From NCBI GenBank assembly GCA_027924585.1, contig BSBM01000150.1:16213501-16277500 (forward strand): 64,000 bases of DNA, read 5' to 3'. Both the position numbers and the translations under genes were made by a program. Origin of the DNA: Larix kaempferi. Taxonomy: Eukaryota > Streptophyta > Pinopsida > Pinales > Pinaceae. The notes beneath the pieces were generated by a model that was not told the DNA's origin, did no database searches, and saw nothing but the letters and a program-made list of their open reading frames with translations. Numbering within the stretch: position 1 is the first letter of the stretch; the number at the start of each line of letters is the position of its first letter. Positions 21,677-32,573 of this stretch are shown in pieces.

Positions 21677-24600
21677 TAACCTGAAGGAAGACAAGGTATG
21701 GCACTAACGACACTTGCTTTACTTACGACAATTTGAAGGTTAGGGTTTTACATAGCAAAAACCAGTCATCGTAGCACTTTCGCTATAAATCTGTTTTGGC
21801 GAAGTTTTCGGATCTGAAATTGTTACAGGACGAAGACTAAATCTCCAAGTACCTTGTGTCCAAAGGAAAACCTCTAATTCGTTGTACTTTGTGATTTATG
21901 ATCTGTACAATATAGGGTTTCTGCCTCTTCCAGATCTGAGTCAAAATCAGGTGACCTTGGAAAAAAGGTCATATCTTGGGATAGGAAGCTCCAAATGAAA
22001 TTTCGTAAAAAGTGATAGGTAGTACCCAGTCTGTACTATCTCAGAAAACTTTTTCAGAGGCCGAAGTTGAACCAGTGACACGTGGAACTCCGTACAAGTG
22101 CGCTCTCCTGTATTATCCCATAAACAGGTCATGTTGCGACATTTGGCATAACTCTCTCTCAGAGAGTCCAATTGAGGTCAGACCTGTCAGGATGGAAAGG
22201 TAATAGGTCGATCTATCTCAGGAAACCCTTTTTTTGAGGCCGAAGTTAAAACAGTGACACGTGGCACGCCGTACAAGTTCGCTCTCCTGTTTTATCCCAA
22301 AACAGGTCACGTTGCGACATTTGGCATATCTCTCTCTTTGAGAATCCAATTGAGGTCAGACCTGTCAGGATGGAAAGATAACAGGTCAGGCTATCTCAGG
22401 AAACCTTTTCAGACCCTGTGGATCAAAAATTTCAGAGTTACACCAGAAACAATTAGGTACATATTTCTGTCAAAACAGAATTATTTTTTTGGTACCTTCA
22501 TTCATGGCTTCCGGAATTTAGGGCCTTGGAGAAAGTTGGAATTTTTGTAATCGGAGACCACGGCTGGATGCTACTCATCAAAATAGAAATTTAGAGACCA
22601 ATATCAGAATTTTTGGTTGGGCAGAAGGTCGGGCTTGATTAGACCCTAGTTCGGGACTTTGATCAGAAAAGTGGAAAATTAGGGCTTCTGTAAAAATGGG
22701 AATTTTTGAAATCTGTGACCACGGCTGGAAGCTCCTAAGAAAAATAGAAGCTTAGAGCTTTGGATCAAACATTTTGATTGGGAAGAAGAGTGGGATTCAT
22801 CAAACCCCAGTTCAGGGTCACGTCCAGTGAATCTGGAAGTTTCAAAGGCAAAATTGAGGAGTGAAACTTTGCAGTTTTCAAATTCTGAATATATCAGTTT
22901 GATCAGCTCATCAAGGCGCATATTTCTATCCTTTCGGAAGTTTGAAATTCAAAGTTTGAATTTTTGGGGTTTCTCTGACAAACCCATATCCAGCTCCAGG
23001 TCCAGTTCTTGCAAATCAAGTGGATAGGGTTAATCCTAGAAGAAGATGGATTGGTCACCTACATAAGTGAAGGAGTTCATGTTTCAGAGGGAGATGAGGC
23101 TAAGGCTTTACATAAGGAGATTACAAGCGATCTCGATAGGTATGACTCATCGAGGTATGTTTTGAGATTTGTTCATGATTAAGTTTATGGTATGTTTGTT
23201 TTCATGTTATTACGGTTAGTACAATCTTGATTTTAGATTTGTTGTATCACCTTAACAAAATTATGAATGCATGATAGAAGATATTCATTGGTTAGGGTGT
23301 TGACACTTATGATTGTACTAATGCATTATGATGTTGTGTGAGGTTGATGTTGTCTGCTAACAAGATACAGGTACATCACAAAAGACAAATCAGGCTCCAT
23401 GACCATGAAAAACATGAAGACAAAGACTCATCCATAATCTTTGTTCTACTTACGAGGTATGTATGACTTTGTTATATTATGCTTAACCTATGAGACATGC
23501 AGGTTCTAGCTCAGGATCTCTAAATCATTGAAGAGATTGTTTAGGTATGTTGTACATAACCAAGTAGGTATACTAATCCAGGTATGTTTCCCATGAATCT
23601 TACCTTGTGTTAGGATCCCTTATATAAGTATACTTGGTATGATTGGTTATGCTTATTCATAAAGTCAGTAATCAAGGGATTATGCATATTATGTCTTTTA
23701 TCTTGATTGATGATATGCATGAGTAAAACAAGACTTCCCTGAAATCTTGAATACTAATGTTTATTAACTATAATCATGACTATACATTCTCAAGATTATT
23801 TAGAACTATAATGTTTTGATAACATTTAGAACATACTAATGGGTGTATGTTTGTGTATGAGATCATGAGGATGACACCTGGACATGCACAGTGGTACAGA
23901 ATGAATAGAAGTTCAAAAGACATACAGAAGATCAAGCGGGAGGCAACCACACAAACATAAAAGATAAGTATTTGAGTTGTTATTTGAAATAGTAATGATA
24001 TTGCCTGTAATAGGTTGTATGCATATTTGTATTCCTATAATATATCATGCTGAGTGTAAATATTCATAGAACATTGAACAGTATACTACTAATATGCATA
24101 TGATTGGTAAGTTGGACAAACATTCCATTGTTGCTTGTCTAGAATGAAACCTCTTTGCTGACATGCTGAGAGTTGTGCACACTCTCGATAGTATGTTCTG
24201 GTAGAGATGGAAGGCATCTAGATAGCCACTGTATGCATACAGGATATGGGAAAGTGTTGTGCCAAAGTATTGGTCAAAATAGTTGCATCACTATGTAAAT
24301 GATATCTGTATGCATAATAGGTTATCATGTCAATATGATTTGATGATTATGAAGTATTACTAATCATGTACTTAATTTTGATTTGTAGGAAAGGTCATGA
24401 AGAATGATGGACACCGTACAAGTGGTGGATGTTCAAACAAGAAGATTTACAAATCAAAAAAAATATAGAAGGCTCATGGCTAGAAGATTCTCTTAGAAAG
24501 GGGAAGAGAATCATGACAAGATGTTTGCTCCAAGTATGGTGTAATTAAAGAATAAGTGTGAATCAGGTTCTGTATAGGTACCTAGGATCGATAATAAATT

Positions 24601-24796
24601 GATAAGCTTAATGATCACCATGGGTGATGTGGATCTCAACCTTTGCTACAAGGTTGAATATGATTTCTATACACATATGACATGGATACAAGAAGGAACT
24701 CACCACAGAGTTTGAATGATATTAAGGTTCATATCAGTAGACCCATCTAACGAGAGATGGCACAGATAGATATGCAGAAGATCATTCAATGCAGAA
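21677..24796 (+). other. Long non-coding leader of element F
   Basis: Some 3.1 kb where gag, protease, integrase and most of RT should be, with no recognisable coding. Two tandem duplications stand out. One, of about 182 bp, is at 22053-22203 and 22236-22382, each copy with GACACGTGG and CCAATTGAGGTCAGACCTGT. The other, of about 165 bp, is at about 22540-22700 and 22700-22860, each with GACCACGGCTGGA. From 23050 the sequence is AT-rich and intron-like, with no ORF over 60 codons. Confidence 0.7.
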
Positions 24797-25665
24797 ATGA
24801 AAATGAAAGATCTCAAATTGATGCTTTACTTCCTAGGTCTGGAAGTATGGTAAGGCTCAGAAGAAATATTTCTCAACCAGGGAAAGTATGATGAGAAATA
24901 TGACTTGAGGTGTTGGAATGGCCACTCTTATGGATTCCAACTTGAAGCTGTTAGGGGATAACTCATCAGAGTTAGTGGATATAACTCTGTACAGTCAAAT
25001 TATTGGGTCATTTATGTATCTAACATATACTAGATTAGATATATGCTTTGTTGTGAACACCTTGAGTCAGTATCTAGTGGAAACTAGATGTGTTCACCTG
25101 ATAGTTGCAAAGCATGTGATGAGGCACATAAAGGACACGATAGAATTTGATCTATGCTATCTTGAAGATCATGACTTCAGATGGTTATTCAAATTCTGAT
25201 TGGGAAGGAAGTGTATCAGACAGGAAGAACACATCGAGAGGATGTTATTGTCTGGGATTAGCCATGATCTCGTGGTTTAACTGGAAGCAGTCTAGTGTGG
25301 CTCTCAGCACAAGTAGAATATATGGCTGCTTGCTCTGCTAGTTGTGAAGAAGTTTGGCTTCAGGATTGCTTGACTTAGAGATAGAACCAACTGTGATCCT
25401 ATGTGACAAATAGAGTTGTATCAAGATGACATAGAATCCAGTGTTCCATGATAAGTCAAAGATCATAGGGATCTAACAAGATATGACACAGAAAGGAACT
25501 ATAAAGTTTGAATTCGTAACAGGTTACCGATGTACTAACCAAACCTCTACCTCGAGTGAAGAAGTTACCAACATACTAACCAAGCCTCTGTCTCGAGTGA
25601 AATTTGAATACTTTCGAGACAAGCTTGGTGTAGCTCAAAAGGACCCTCCTCGAAAGGGGGAGTAG
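24797..25665 (+). pseudogene. Element F reverse transcriptase end and RNase H
   Basis: It begins with the RT thumb region (KMKDLKLMLYFLGLEVW, near 24800-24860), then the connection (SELVDITLYSQIIGSFMYLT, RLDICFVVNTLSQYLVE), then RNase H (SNSDWEGSVSDRKNTSRGC, WFNWKQSSVALST, with shifts), and the pol end (NILTKPLSRVKFEYFRDKLG). Frameshifts near 25160-25200 and several stops make it inactive. The family is copia. The YVDD catalytic part of RT is not present. Confidence 0.88.
25652..25662 (+). other. First polypurine tract of element F (internal)
   Basis: GAAAGGGGGAG lies at the end of the pol frame, where a copia polypurine tract is normally found. No LTR follows; the repeat block does. A second tract at 28299-28309 is the one next to the LTR. 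Confidence 0.65.
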
Positions 25666-25794
25666 TATAGTCACTGATGATGAGATTGTCTCATCGAACA
25701 ACAAGGTCGATGATGAGGTAACCTGTTCTCTACACCTAGATACTTAGAAATATTTAGATTTAGGACTCGTATACTTAGAATACTTAGTTTTACT

Positions 25795-25946
25795 TATACA
25801 TGCTTTTGATGTTATATGTATTGGTGAGAATACATGCTTTTGATGATAAGATGTATTGGTAAGAATACATACTTTTGATGACACATGTATTGATTAATGT
25901 ACGTGTATGGTTGAGGATACTTGTACTTGTATTGATGAGAATACAA
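25795..25946 (+). repeat. Degenerate repeats of about 40 bp opening F's repeat block
   Basis: Three to four diverged copies of a unit around GAATACATGCTTTTGATG and TGTATTGGTAAG. It resembles the 38-bp array at the other end of the block (27581-27920), so related short repeats flank the larger ones. Confidence 0.65.
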
Positions 25947-26770
25947 GTGGGGATTGTATCATCCTTGAACACATGTTCTAAAGTGAGCCGTAGACGTATG
26001 GTCTTCGAAAATGAAGTCCTTAGTGGACAGATAGGGATTGTATCATCCCTGGACCTTGGTCCTTGAATTGAGCCGTAGACGTGAGGTCTCCGAGAATGAA
26101 GTCCTTAGTGGACAGTTGAGGGGATTGAATCATCCCTGGACTTTCAGTCCTAAAGAGAGCCGTAGACGTGAGGTCTCCGAGAATGAAGTCCTTAGTGGAT
26201 AGTTGAGGGGATTGAATCATCCCTGGACTTTCAGTCCTAAAGAGAGCCGTAGACGTGAGGTCTCCGAGAATGAAGTCCTTAGTGGACAGTTGAGGGGATT
26301 GAATCATCCCTGGACTTTCAGTCCTAAAGAGAGCCGTAGACGTGAGGTCTCCGAGAATGAAGTCCTTAGTGGACAGTTGAGGGGATTGGATCATCCCTGG
26401 ACTTTCAGTCCTAAAGAGAGCCGTAGACGTGAGGTCTCCGAGAATGAAGTCCTTAGTGGACAGTTGAGGGGATTGGATCATCCCTGGACTTTCAGTCCTA
26501 AAGAGAGCCGTAGACGTGAGTTCTCCGAGAATGAAGTCCTTAGTGGACAGTTGAGGGGATTGGATCATCCCTGGACTTTCAGTCCTAAAGAGAGCCGTAG
26601 ACGTGAGGTCTCCGAGAATGAAGTCCTTAGTGGACAGTTGAGGGGATTGGATCATCCCTGGAATTTCAGTCCTAAAGAGAGCCGTAGACGTGAGGTCTCC
26701 GAGAATGAAGTCCTTAGTGGACAGTTGAGGGGATTGGATCATCCCTGGACTTTCAGTCCTAAAGAGAGCC
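25947..26770 (+). repeat. 87-bp tandem array in element F
   Basis: About nine head-to-tail copies, marked by GAAGTCCTTAGTGGA at roughly 26012, 26099, 26186, 26273, 26360, 26447, 26534, 26621 and 26708. The central copies are almost identical, so the array expanded recently. Each unit holds GGGGATTG with ATCATCCC, and AGAC-GTGAG-GTCT, short inverted repeats. Because 87 is a multiple of three, long open frames appear on both strands; they are not genes. Confidence 0.92.
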
Positions 26771-27110
26771 GTAGTCCTGAATGAACAGGCAGGGGATTGC
26801 ATTGTCCCCGGACTGAGGTCCCAAAATAGAGCCGTAGACGTGAGGTCTCCGATAATGAAGTCCTGAATGAATAGGCAGGGGATTGCATCGTCCCCGGACT
26901 GAGGTCCCAGAATAGAGCCGTAGACGTGAGGTCTCCGATAATGAAGTCCTGAATGAACAGGCAGGGGATTGCATCGTCCCCAGACTAAGGTCCTAGAATA
27001 GAGCCGTAGACTGGGTCTCCGATAATGAAGTCCTGAATGAACAGGCAGGGGATTGTATCATCCCCGGACTTCGGTCCCTGAATTGATCCGTAGACATGTG
27101 GTCTCCGAGA
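26771..27110 (+). repeat. Intermediate 84-90-bp repeats in element F
   Basis: Three to four copies with CCTGAATGAACAGGCAGGGG and GATTGCATCGTCCCCGGACT. They share the GTAGACGTGAGGTCTCCG core with the arrays on both sides and bridge the 87-bp and 66-bp types. Confidence 0.85.
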
Positions 27111-27580
27111 AGTGGGGATTGTATCATCCCCGGATTTAGGTCCCTGAATTGATCCGTAGACATGAGGTCTCCGAGAAGTGGGGATTGTATCATCCCTGGA
27201 CTTAGGTCCCTGAATTGATCCGTAGACGTGAGGTCTCCGAGAAGTGGGGATTGTATCATCCCCGGACTTAGGTCCCTGAATTGATCCGTAGACGTGAGGT
27301 CTTCGAGAAGTGGGGATTGTATCATCCCCGGACTTAGGTCCCTGAATTGATCCGTAGACGTGAGGTCTCCGAGAAGTGGGGATTGTATCATCCCCAGACT
27401 TAGGTCCCTGAATTGATCCGTAGACGTGAGGTCTCCGAGAAGTGGGGATTGTATCATCCCCGGACTTAGGTCCCTGAATTGATCCGTAGACGTATGGTCT
27501 CCGAGAAGTGGGGATTGTATCATCCCCGGACTTCGGTCCCTGAATTGATCCGTAGACGTATGGTCTCCGAGAAAGTGATT
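27111..27580 (+). repeat. 66-bp tandem array in element F
   Basis: Seven copies with exact 66-bp spacing (GTGGGGATTG at 27112, 27178, 27244, 27310, 27376, 27442, 27508). Each unit has three short inverted repeats: GGGGAT/ATCCCC, GGAC/GTCC and AGAC/GTCT. It looks like the 87-bp unit with a deletion. Confidence 0.93.
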
Positions 27581-27920
27581 TTTGATGTGGTTACTTGTAT
27601 CGGTAGGATACTTGTATTGATGATGTGGTTACTTGTATCGGTATGATACTTGTATTGATGATGTGGTTACTTGTATCGGTAGGATACTTGTATTGATGAT
27701 GTGGTTACTTGTATCGGTAGGATACTAGTATTGATGACGTGGTTACTTGTATCGGTATGGATACTTGTATTGATGATGTGGTTACTTGTATCGGTAGGAT
27801 ACATGTATTGATGACATGATTACTTGTATCAGTATGGATACTTGTATTGATGATATGTATACTTGTATTGGCATGAATACTTGTACTAATGATGTGGATA
27901 CTTGTATTGTTATGGATACC
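27581..27920 (+). repeat. 38-bp tandem array in element F
   Basis: About eight copies of GATGTGGTTACTTGTATCGG plus GATACTTGTATTGAT, increasingly diverged to the right. Confidence 0.88.
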
Positions 27921-28100
27921 TGTGTTGATGATGATGCTGATGATCGTGAGATGACGATGCTGATGATCGTGTGATGACGATGCTGATGATCGTGAGATGA
28001 CGATGCTGATGATCATGTGATGACGATGCTGATGATCGTGTGATGACGATGCTAATGATCGTGAGATGACGATACTGATGATCGTGAGGATCCAGATGTT
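27921..28100 (+). repeat. 23-bp tandem array in element F
   Basis: Six to seven copies of GATGATCGTGAGATGACG plus ATGCT. The remaining 200 bp to the polypurine tract are rich in GATGTTGATG words but not clearly periodic. Confidence 0.85.
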
Positions 28101-28298
28101 GATGTTGTTGTAGTTGTTCGAGTGCTGCAGAAGATAAAGACTCAGTACTGAAGATGTTGATGTTCCAGTATTGAAGATGTTCTAGTAACTGCTTGAGTTA
28201 CTGATGATGTTGAGAAAGCTTCCAATGATTTATAGATGTATCATGTATGATGTTGATGACTCCTTGCTCGTGCAGATACTGTTATAATATCCTTCTCG

Positions 28299-28309
28299 TT
28301 AAGGGGGAG
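28299..28309 (+). other. Second polypurine tract of element F
   Basis: GTTAAGGGGGAG abuts the TGTTGAAAT of the 3' LTR. It is the functional position. Confidence 0.88.
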
Positions 28310-28861
28310 TGTTGAAATATTGTAACTTCAAAGAATATTATATTTGTATATTATTTATTCCGGAGATGTTCCATGCCTCCGATGTGATTATACTATAAAT
28401 CCGGAGATGTTTATTCCTCCGAGTTGGGTGTGGTAACTAGGGTTATTAGACCCACCATGTGGGGGTCGGCCCAGTCAGTTATAATGGGGTATTTAACCTA
28501 ATGGTTAAATACGAGCCTACATGTACTTGTGTAAAATACATATCAGAGTAGTGTATAAATAGAGGAGGTGTGTTCCTCATTTGATACACTCACTCACTTG
28601 AGGATAACACACTTGTGGATGAGAGGTCTGCTATTGTGGAGGAGGAGATCATGTCTCAGGGTTTCATCTTTGTATATTGCTGGTCATCTATATTGAGGAA
28701 GCTTTGCTGGGTTTTCTACCCCATGAGGGTTTCCCAGGATAAATATCTGTCTCTTGTGATTATGCTGTGCTTGTTGTTTCTTCAGTGATCCTATATATGC
28801 TATTATTGTGAAATGGAATGTAATGCTGCTATTTTCTGTCTTATCATATTAAATCTTAACA
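28310..28861 (+). repeat. 3' LTR of element F
   Basis: 552 bp, nearly identical to 21113-21664 (a few substitutions, mostly in the last 130 bp; it ends AAATCTTAACA instead of AAATATTTACA). The TATA box is at 28554-28561. Confidence 0.96.
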
Positions 28862-30756
28862 GGATGATGGAAACTTGTTCCTACTCTATCAGGTTTCCTT
28901 CTATGAGGAATGTATCCCAAACATTTTTCATTCTCGTGTTTCATACTGTGGGAGGACACTACTTGATTCGGATAGGTGTGCATTCCTCTCAATACCCTTT
29001 GTTTTCCTTCCGAATATTTGAATCTCATTTCAGGGATTTGATAGTTCACTGTATGTTCCCCTATAGAGTACAACAATTGCACTCCCAAGACCACATTAGT
29101 ATCAACAACATCAACCACATAAAATCTATCAAAAAATGTGTAATTACCTATGGTGAGTTGTAGCTTTGGAATCCATGTTTTGCATTCCCTAGTATGTTGA
29201 CCTGGAATGACGACCGTGAAGTGATCAAATGGTTCAGAAGGTAGATTTCTTCTCTCCACCATGGATGCATCAATTAAGGTATGGGTGGATCCTCCATCTA
29301 CCAATATTGAAACCCTTTGTCCTTGTACAACTCCTTGGCATCGAATAGTGTGGAAACGAGGCACTCATGAAAGCACTGCTAGTCTCCCTTTGTCAGGTAA
29401 TGGATGATATTCTTCTTTTTTATCTTCTTCTAATGTGGTATATCCCTCTTCTTGGAATGAAATATGCCCTCCTTCCTCCATACCCCCTTCATACTCATCA
29501 TCAGAAAATACTTCAATGAATTGTGCCTTTCCCTTAGCACATTTATGCCTTGGTACCCATGGCTGGAAGCATGTGTAACATAGTTTCTTCCTTCTGAGTT
29601 CTTCCTTGCTTAGTCCCTCTATTTTATCCTTTCCACATTCATCATATTTCCATGGCTTCTTTTTAAATCTGAATTGGGAGAGGAAGTTAGTATTGGGGGG
29701 AAACCTTGTCATTGGTAGCACATTCTACAGATCTCTTGCCAATTTCATGGCATCCTTCAATGAATTAGGTTTGTGGGCCTTAAAAAAACCTTTTAAGGGT
29801 TCATCCAAACCTTCAGGAAAGATAAATACTAATCTTAACATTGATAAATCAGCCACCTTAACTGATAATTTTTGGAATTCCAACATATACTCAGCAGGGG
29901 TTCCAACTTGCTTCAATTGGGCTAGTTCTTTGAAAGGCAATTCTGGGTCTTTTTGCTCAAATATTTCTAATACCCTGTCAAAAAATTATCCATATGTTGT
30001 AAACTGATCATGTCCCAAAGTTTTCATACCATGGAACCACCAATCATTAGCATCTCCTTATAGATGCAAAATAGCCATTTTTAAAGCATCCTCTTCCACC
30101 ATTGGATTCAACTGAAAATACACATCCAGTTTTTGTACCCAAGTATTTGCAGAACTTTGAGATGAGCCATCAAAAGTGGGAAGGAGAATTTTACCTATGG
30201 AATAATTCAATTATTTATTTTGAAATGGAATCTTATTACCTTCCCTCATTTTGAGTTTGTTTGAGACAGTAAAGTATTGGTCAAATGGTAGAGTCCTTCT
30301 ACAATCTTCACTCAGCTTTTCCCATTCTCTTACAACTTCCTGCATAGAAAATGGGGTGTTAGGTTATTCTTTGGAAACAAGAAATTTGGGTGTAGTAGGC
30401 CTTGGTGTAATCTGAAATTCATTAGGTCTATTATGAGGTCCTATTATCGAGGAAATACTTTCTCCCATTGCCTTCTTTTCCTCGAAAGAAGAACTGCTGC
30501 TGCCTCCTATTGCTCCTTTGCTTCTAAGTTGACTAGCCAACAATTCAGACCCTTTCATGATCTATTTTGTCATGTATTCAAATAATGGTCTCATGAATTT
30601 AGTAAATTCCTCCTTATCCTCTAAGGTTCCCTTCTCATCCCTACCCATAGTTTCAACAAATAACTCTTCTTCTCCTATTTCTTCCTCCTCAACAAAAACT
30701 CTTTCAGTTTCAAGTTCTAAGGGTGGGGGATGATTTATTTGGATTCTTTTCCTCAT
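28862..30756 (-). pseudogene. Element D gag-protease polyprotein
   Basis: One frame on the - strand from ATG at 30756 to the edge of F at 28862, with no frameshift and only nonsense codons. Those I read follow TK, SKE, QNK, HL, YG, RDL and LS; each is one C-to-T step from CAG, CAA or CGA. Domains: acidic N-terminus, gag capsid-like region (ILLPTFDGSSQSSANTWVQK, FKELAQLKQVGTPAEYMLEF), zinc knuckle CYTCFQPWVPRHKC, an acidic linker, and the aspartic protease (SILVDGGSTHTLIDASMV; VVDVVDTNVVLGVQLLYSIG). No RT follows. After F the frame resumes at 21107 and runs into the polypurine tract (LILLEGKQSW), as in D2, so the ORF seems to end inside the LTR. Confidence 0.9.
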
Positions 30757-30788
30757 AAATTATCATCCACAATAGGTTCAAGGATCAT

Positions 30789-30800
30789 GCTATGATACCA
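30789..30800 (-). other. Primer binding site of element D
   Basis: The - strand reads TGGTATCATAGC, two bases inside the 5' LTR edge. It is a variant of the initiator-Met site. Confidence 0.82.
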
Positions 30801-30802
30801 CT

Positions 30803-32573
30803 TGTAGTGTCCCTTTTTAAGAATTTGCAAAAACTAGGAAAATTTGCCAATTTTGACCAATTCGCCCCTTACGCTAGTATTGACTAAACTGCTTCCAAAT
30901 GGCTCCAAATGGTTCCAAATTGGGTCTGAGTGAGTTTGGAAGGTATTGAAACATGGAAATGAGACTTATGGATGCTTGGAAACTCTTAAAAAACTTCTGC
31001 AACATTCATTTATAATCAAGGAAAAATAGGGAACTTTACTAGTCAAATCGAGGTTCAAATCCCCAAGGGTAGGGGACAAAGATGGCTTCCCAAACACTAT
31101 AAAAAATCCCCAAATTTCAGAACAGATACATGGTACTGATAAAGGACTTCAATGCAATCCCTAATTCATCATTAATTAGTTGCTATAAGCTTCTGCAACT
31201 CCCATAAATCAGATGTTTGTATACTAGCTTTGACATAGGGGGAAATGATAGTAAATATTTACAAATGGTTATGAAACTTAAGAATATTGCTCCAAATGCT
31301 TGTATAATGAATATGAAACTTCTTCAAAATATTAATGGCACTCCATACAACAATAATATATCATATTTTGAATGAACCATTTGAATTTGATACCACTTCA
31401 AGTGCAAATAACAAGGTATTGGGGAAATGACGCCATTTATTCATAGTTTAGCATTTGTACATGCAATCTCTTGGAATTTAGACCTGGGAGTATTATTAGC
31501 AGTAAATACAAAGTATATATATATCATATTACAAATATATTGGGCCTCAATATCTATCTCAAAGAGATCATCACCTCACCAAGTGCGCCTCTCCTCAAGG
31601 AGCAAGAATATGACAAGAAATGGGAGAATGGTTGTAGAAGCAAGTTGAAAGAGATGTGACCATGAGCTTCCCTGTAGCTTAAATATGTAACAAAATAATC
31701 CATTGTATATCCAAATGAAAGGTCTTAATGGCCTCTCCAATTTCCAATTAGGATGGAAATATTTCACCCTCGAAATTGGTGCTAAGGCAAGTAGAATAGC
31801 ACTCTACTAGCTCTCCTCTCCAAATGCAAAATATAAAATGATCAAAATATACTCTCCTTCCTTGTTATTTTATTTTATAAAATTCTCAATTCCTCCATGG
31901 GTCTAATTCCTTCCAAAAGACTCATGCCAACTCAAGTTGGGAAGAGATTCCAAAGTATGCCACTTGTCCCTCCAATTCTAGCCTCATCCTTCACTCAATT
32001 CGAATAGGTGTCTATTTGGCTTCCCTAACTCCCTTGTGCGCCTTCTTGGAGGATATTTTTAGCCCTGACATGTCATGTATGTCAGATATCAGCCTTAAGT
32101 TTTTATTTGTTTCATAGGTGTCATAGCATCTTCATCATTGTTGTCATAGAAGCTAGGGAATTTAGCCCAAGTGTTTCAATATATCTCCAATGCCTCTTCC
32201 TCTTCCATGGGAGTTACTCTTCCACTCCAATTCGACCTACATTGAGTCATTCCAATTATATTAACCTTCCAACTCCCCAATATCATTATACTTCACCTTG
32301 GATTCGAATGGGTGAGAATAGAATGCCATGTGGCATGAGGAATATAGCTTTGTGTGGGTCCCACACCACCAATGTGTCTCCATGACCAAGTGCCACCTTA
32401 TTTTACTATCATAAATATTTATTTAAACCCTTTTAATATATTTATGTCAATATAATTTCCACTTGGGGTTTATTAGTTCCCTTATTCCCAAATATAATGT
32501 TTCCACCCCAACCTAGGAAACTAATAGATTGGTGGAATTTTCCCTTGAGATTTATTTGAATGGGGACATTACA
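30803..32573 (-). repeat. 5' LTR of element D, shared with D2
   Basis: 1771 bp, partner of 19292-21062. Its right edge is followed by the 3' internal end of another copy (GTCCTCCCCGCCC...), not by host DNA. It therefore also acts as the 3' LTR of D2. Confidence 0.92.

Larger units (their letters stand above)
21113..28861 (+). mobile_element. Element F: young copia element with a satellite-like 3' block
   Basis: Two 552-bp LTRs (21113-21664, 28310-28861) that differ at only a few positions, with perfect target duplication GGATG (21108-21112, 28862-28866). The primer site TGGTATCAGAGC (21665-21676) touches the 5' LTR, and the polypurine tract GTTAAGGGGGAG touches the 3' LTR. Coding is limited to the RT end and RNase H (24797-25665), both broken. 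A tandem-repeat block of about 2.3 kb (25795-28100) lies between pol and the 3' LTR. Near-identical LTRs with no working gene means it was copied recently by a helper's enzymes. Confidence 0.95.
19292..32573 (-). mobile_element. Element D: gypsy element with gag and protease only
   Basis: Two LTRs of exactly 1771 bp (19292-21062 and 30803-32573), a primer site (30789-30800) next to the right LTR, one gag-protease frame (30756-28862), and a polypurine tract next to the left LTR. Without the nested element F, only about 45 bp separates the protease region from the polypurine tract, so RT, RNase H and integrase are absent. The same gap exists in the adjacent partial copy D2, so it belongs to the family. 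The left flank is CATGA; the right LTR runs directly into D2, so no target duplication is available. Confidence 0.9.

Noticed and set aside
26020-26802. A 260-codon - strand frame and a 193-codon + strand frame with perfect internal repeats
   Set aside because: Both run through the 87-bp tandem array; a unit divisible by three keeps frames open on both strands. There is no start context, no domain and no reason to call protein.
26993-27523. A 176-codon - strand frame with a 22-residue repeat
   Set aside because: By-product of the 66-bp array in element F.
25795-28100. CRISPR-like array
   Set aside because: Units are contiguous tandem copies with no unique spacers, in plant retrotransposon DNA.
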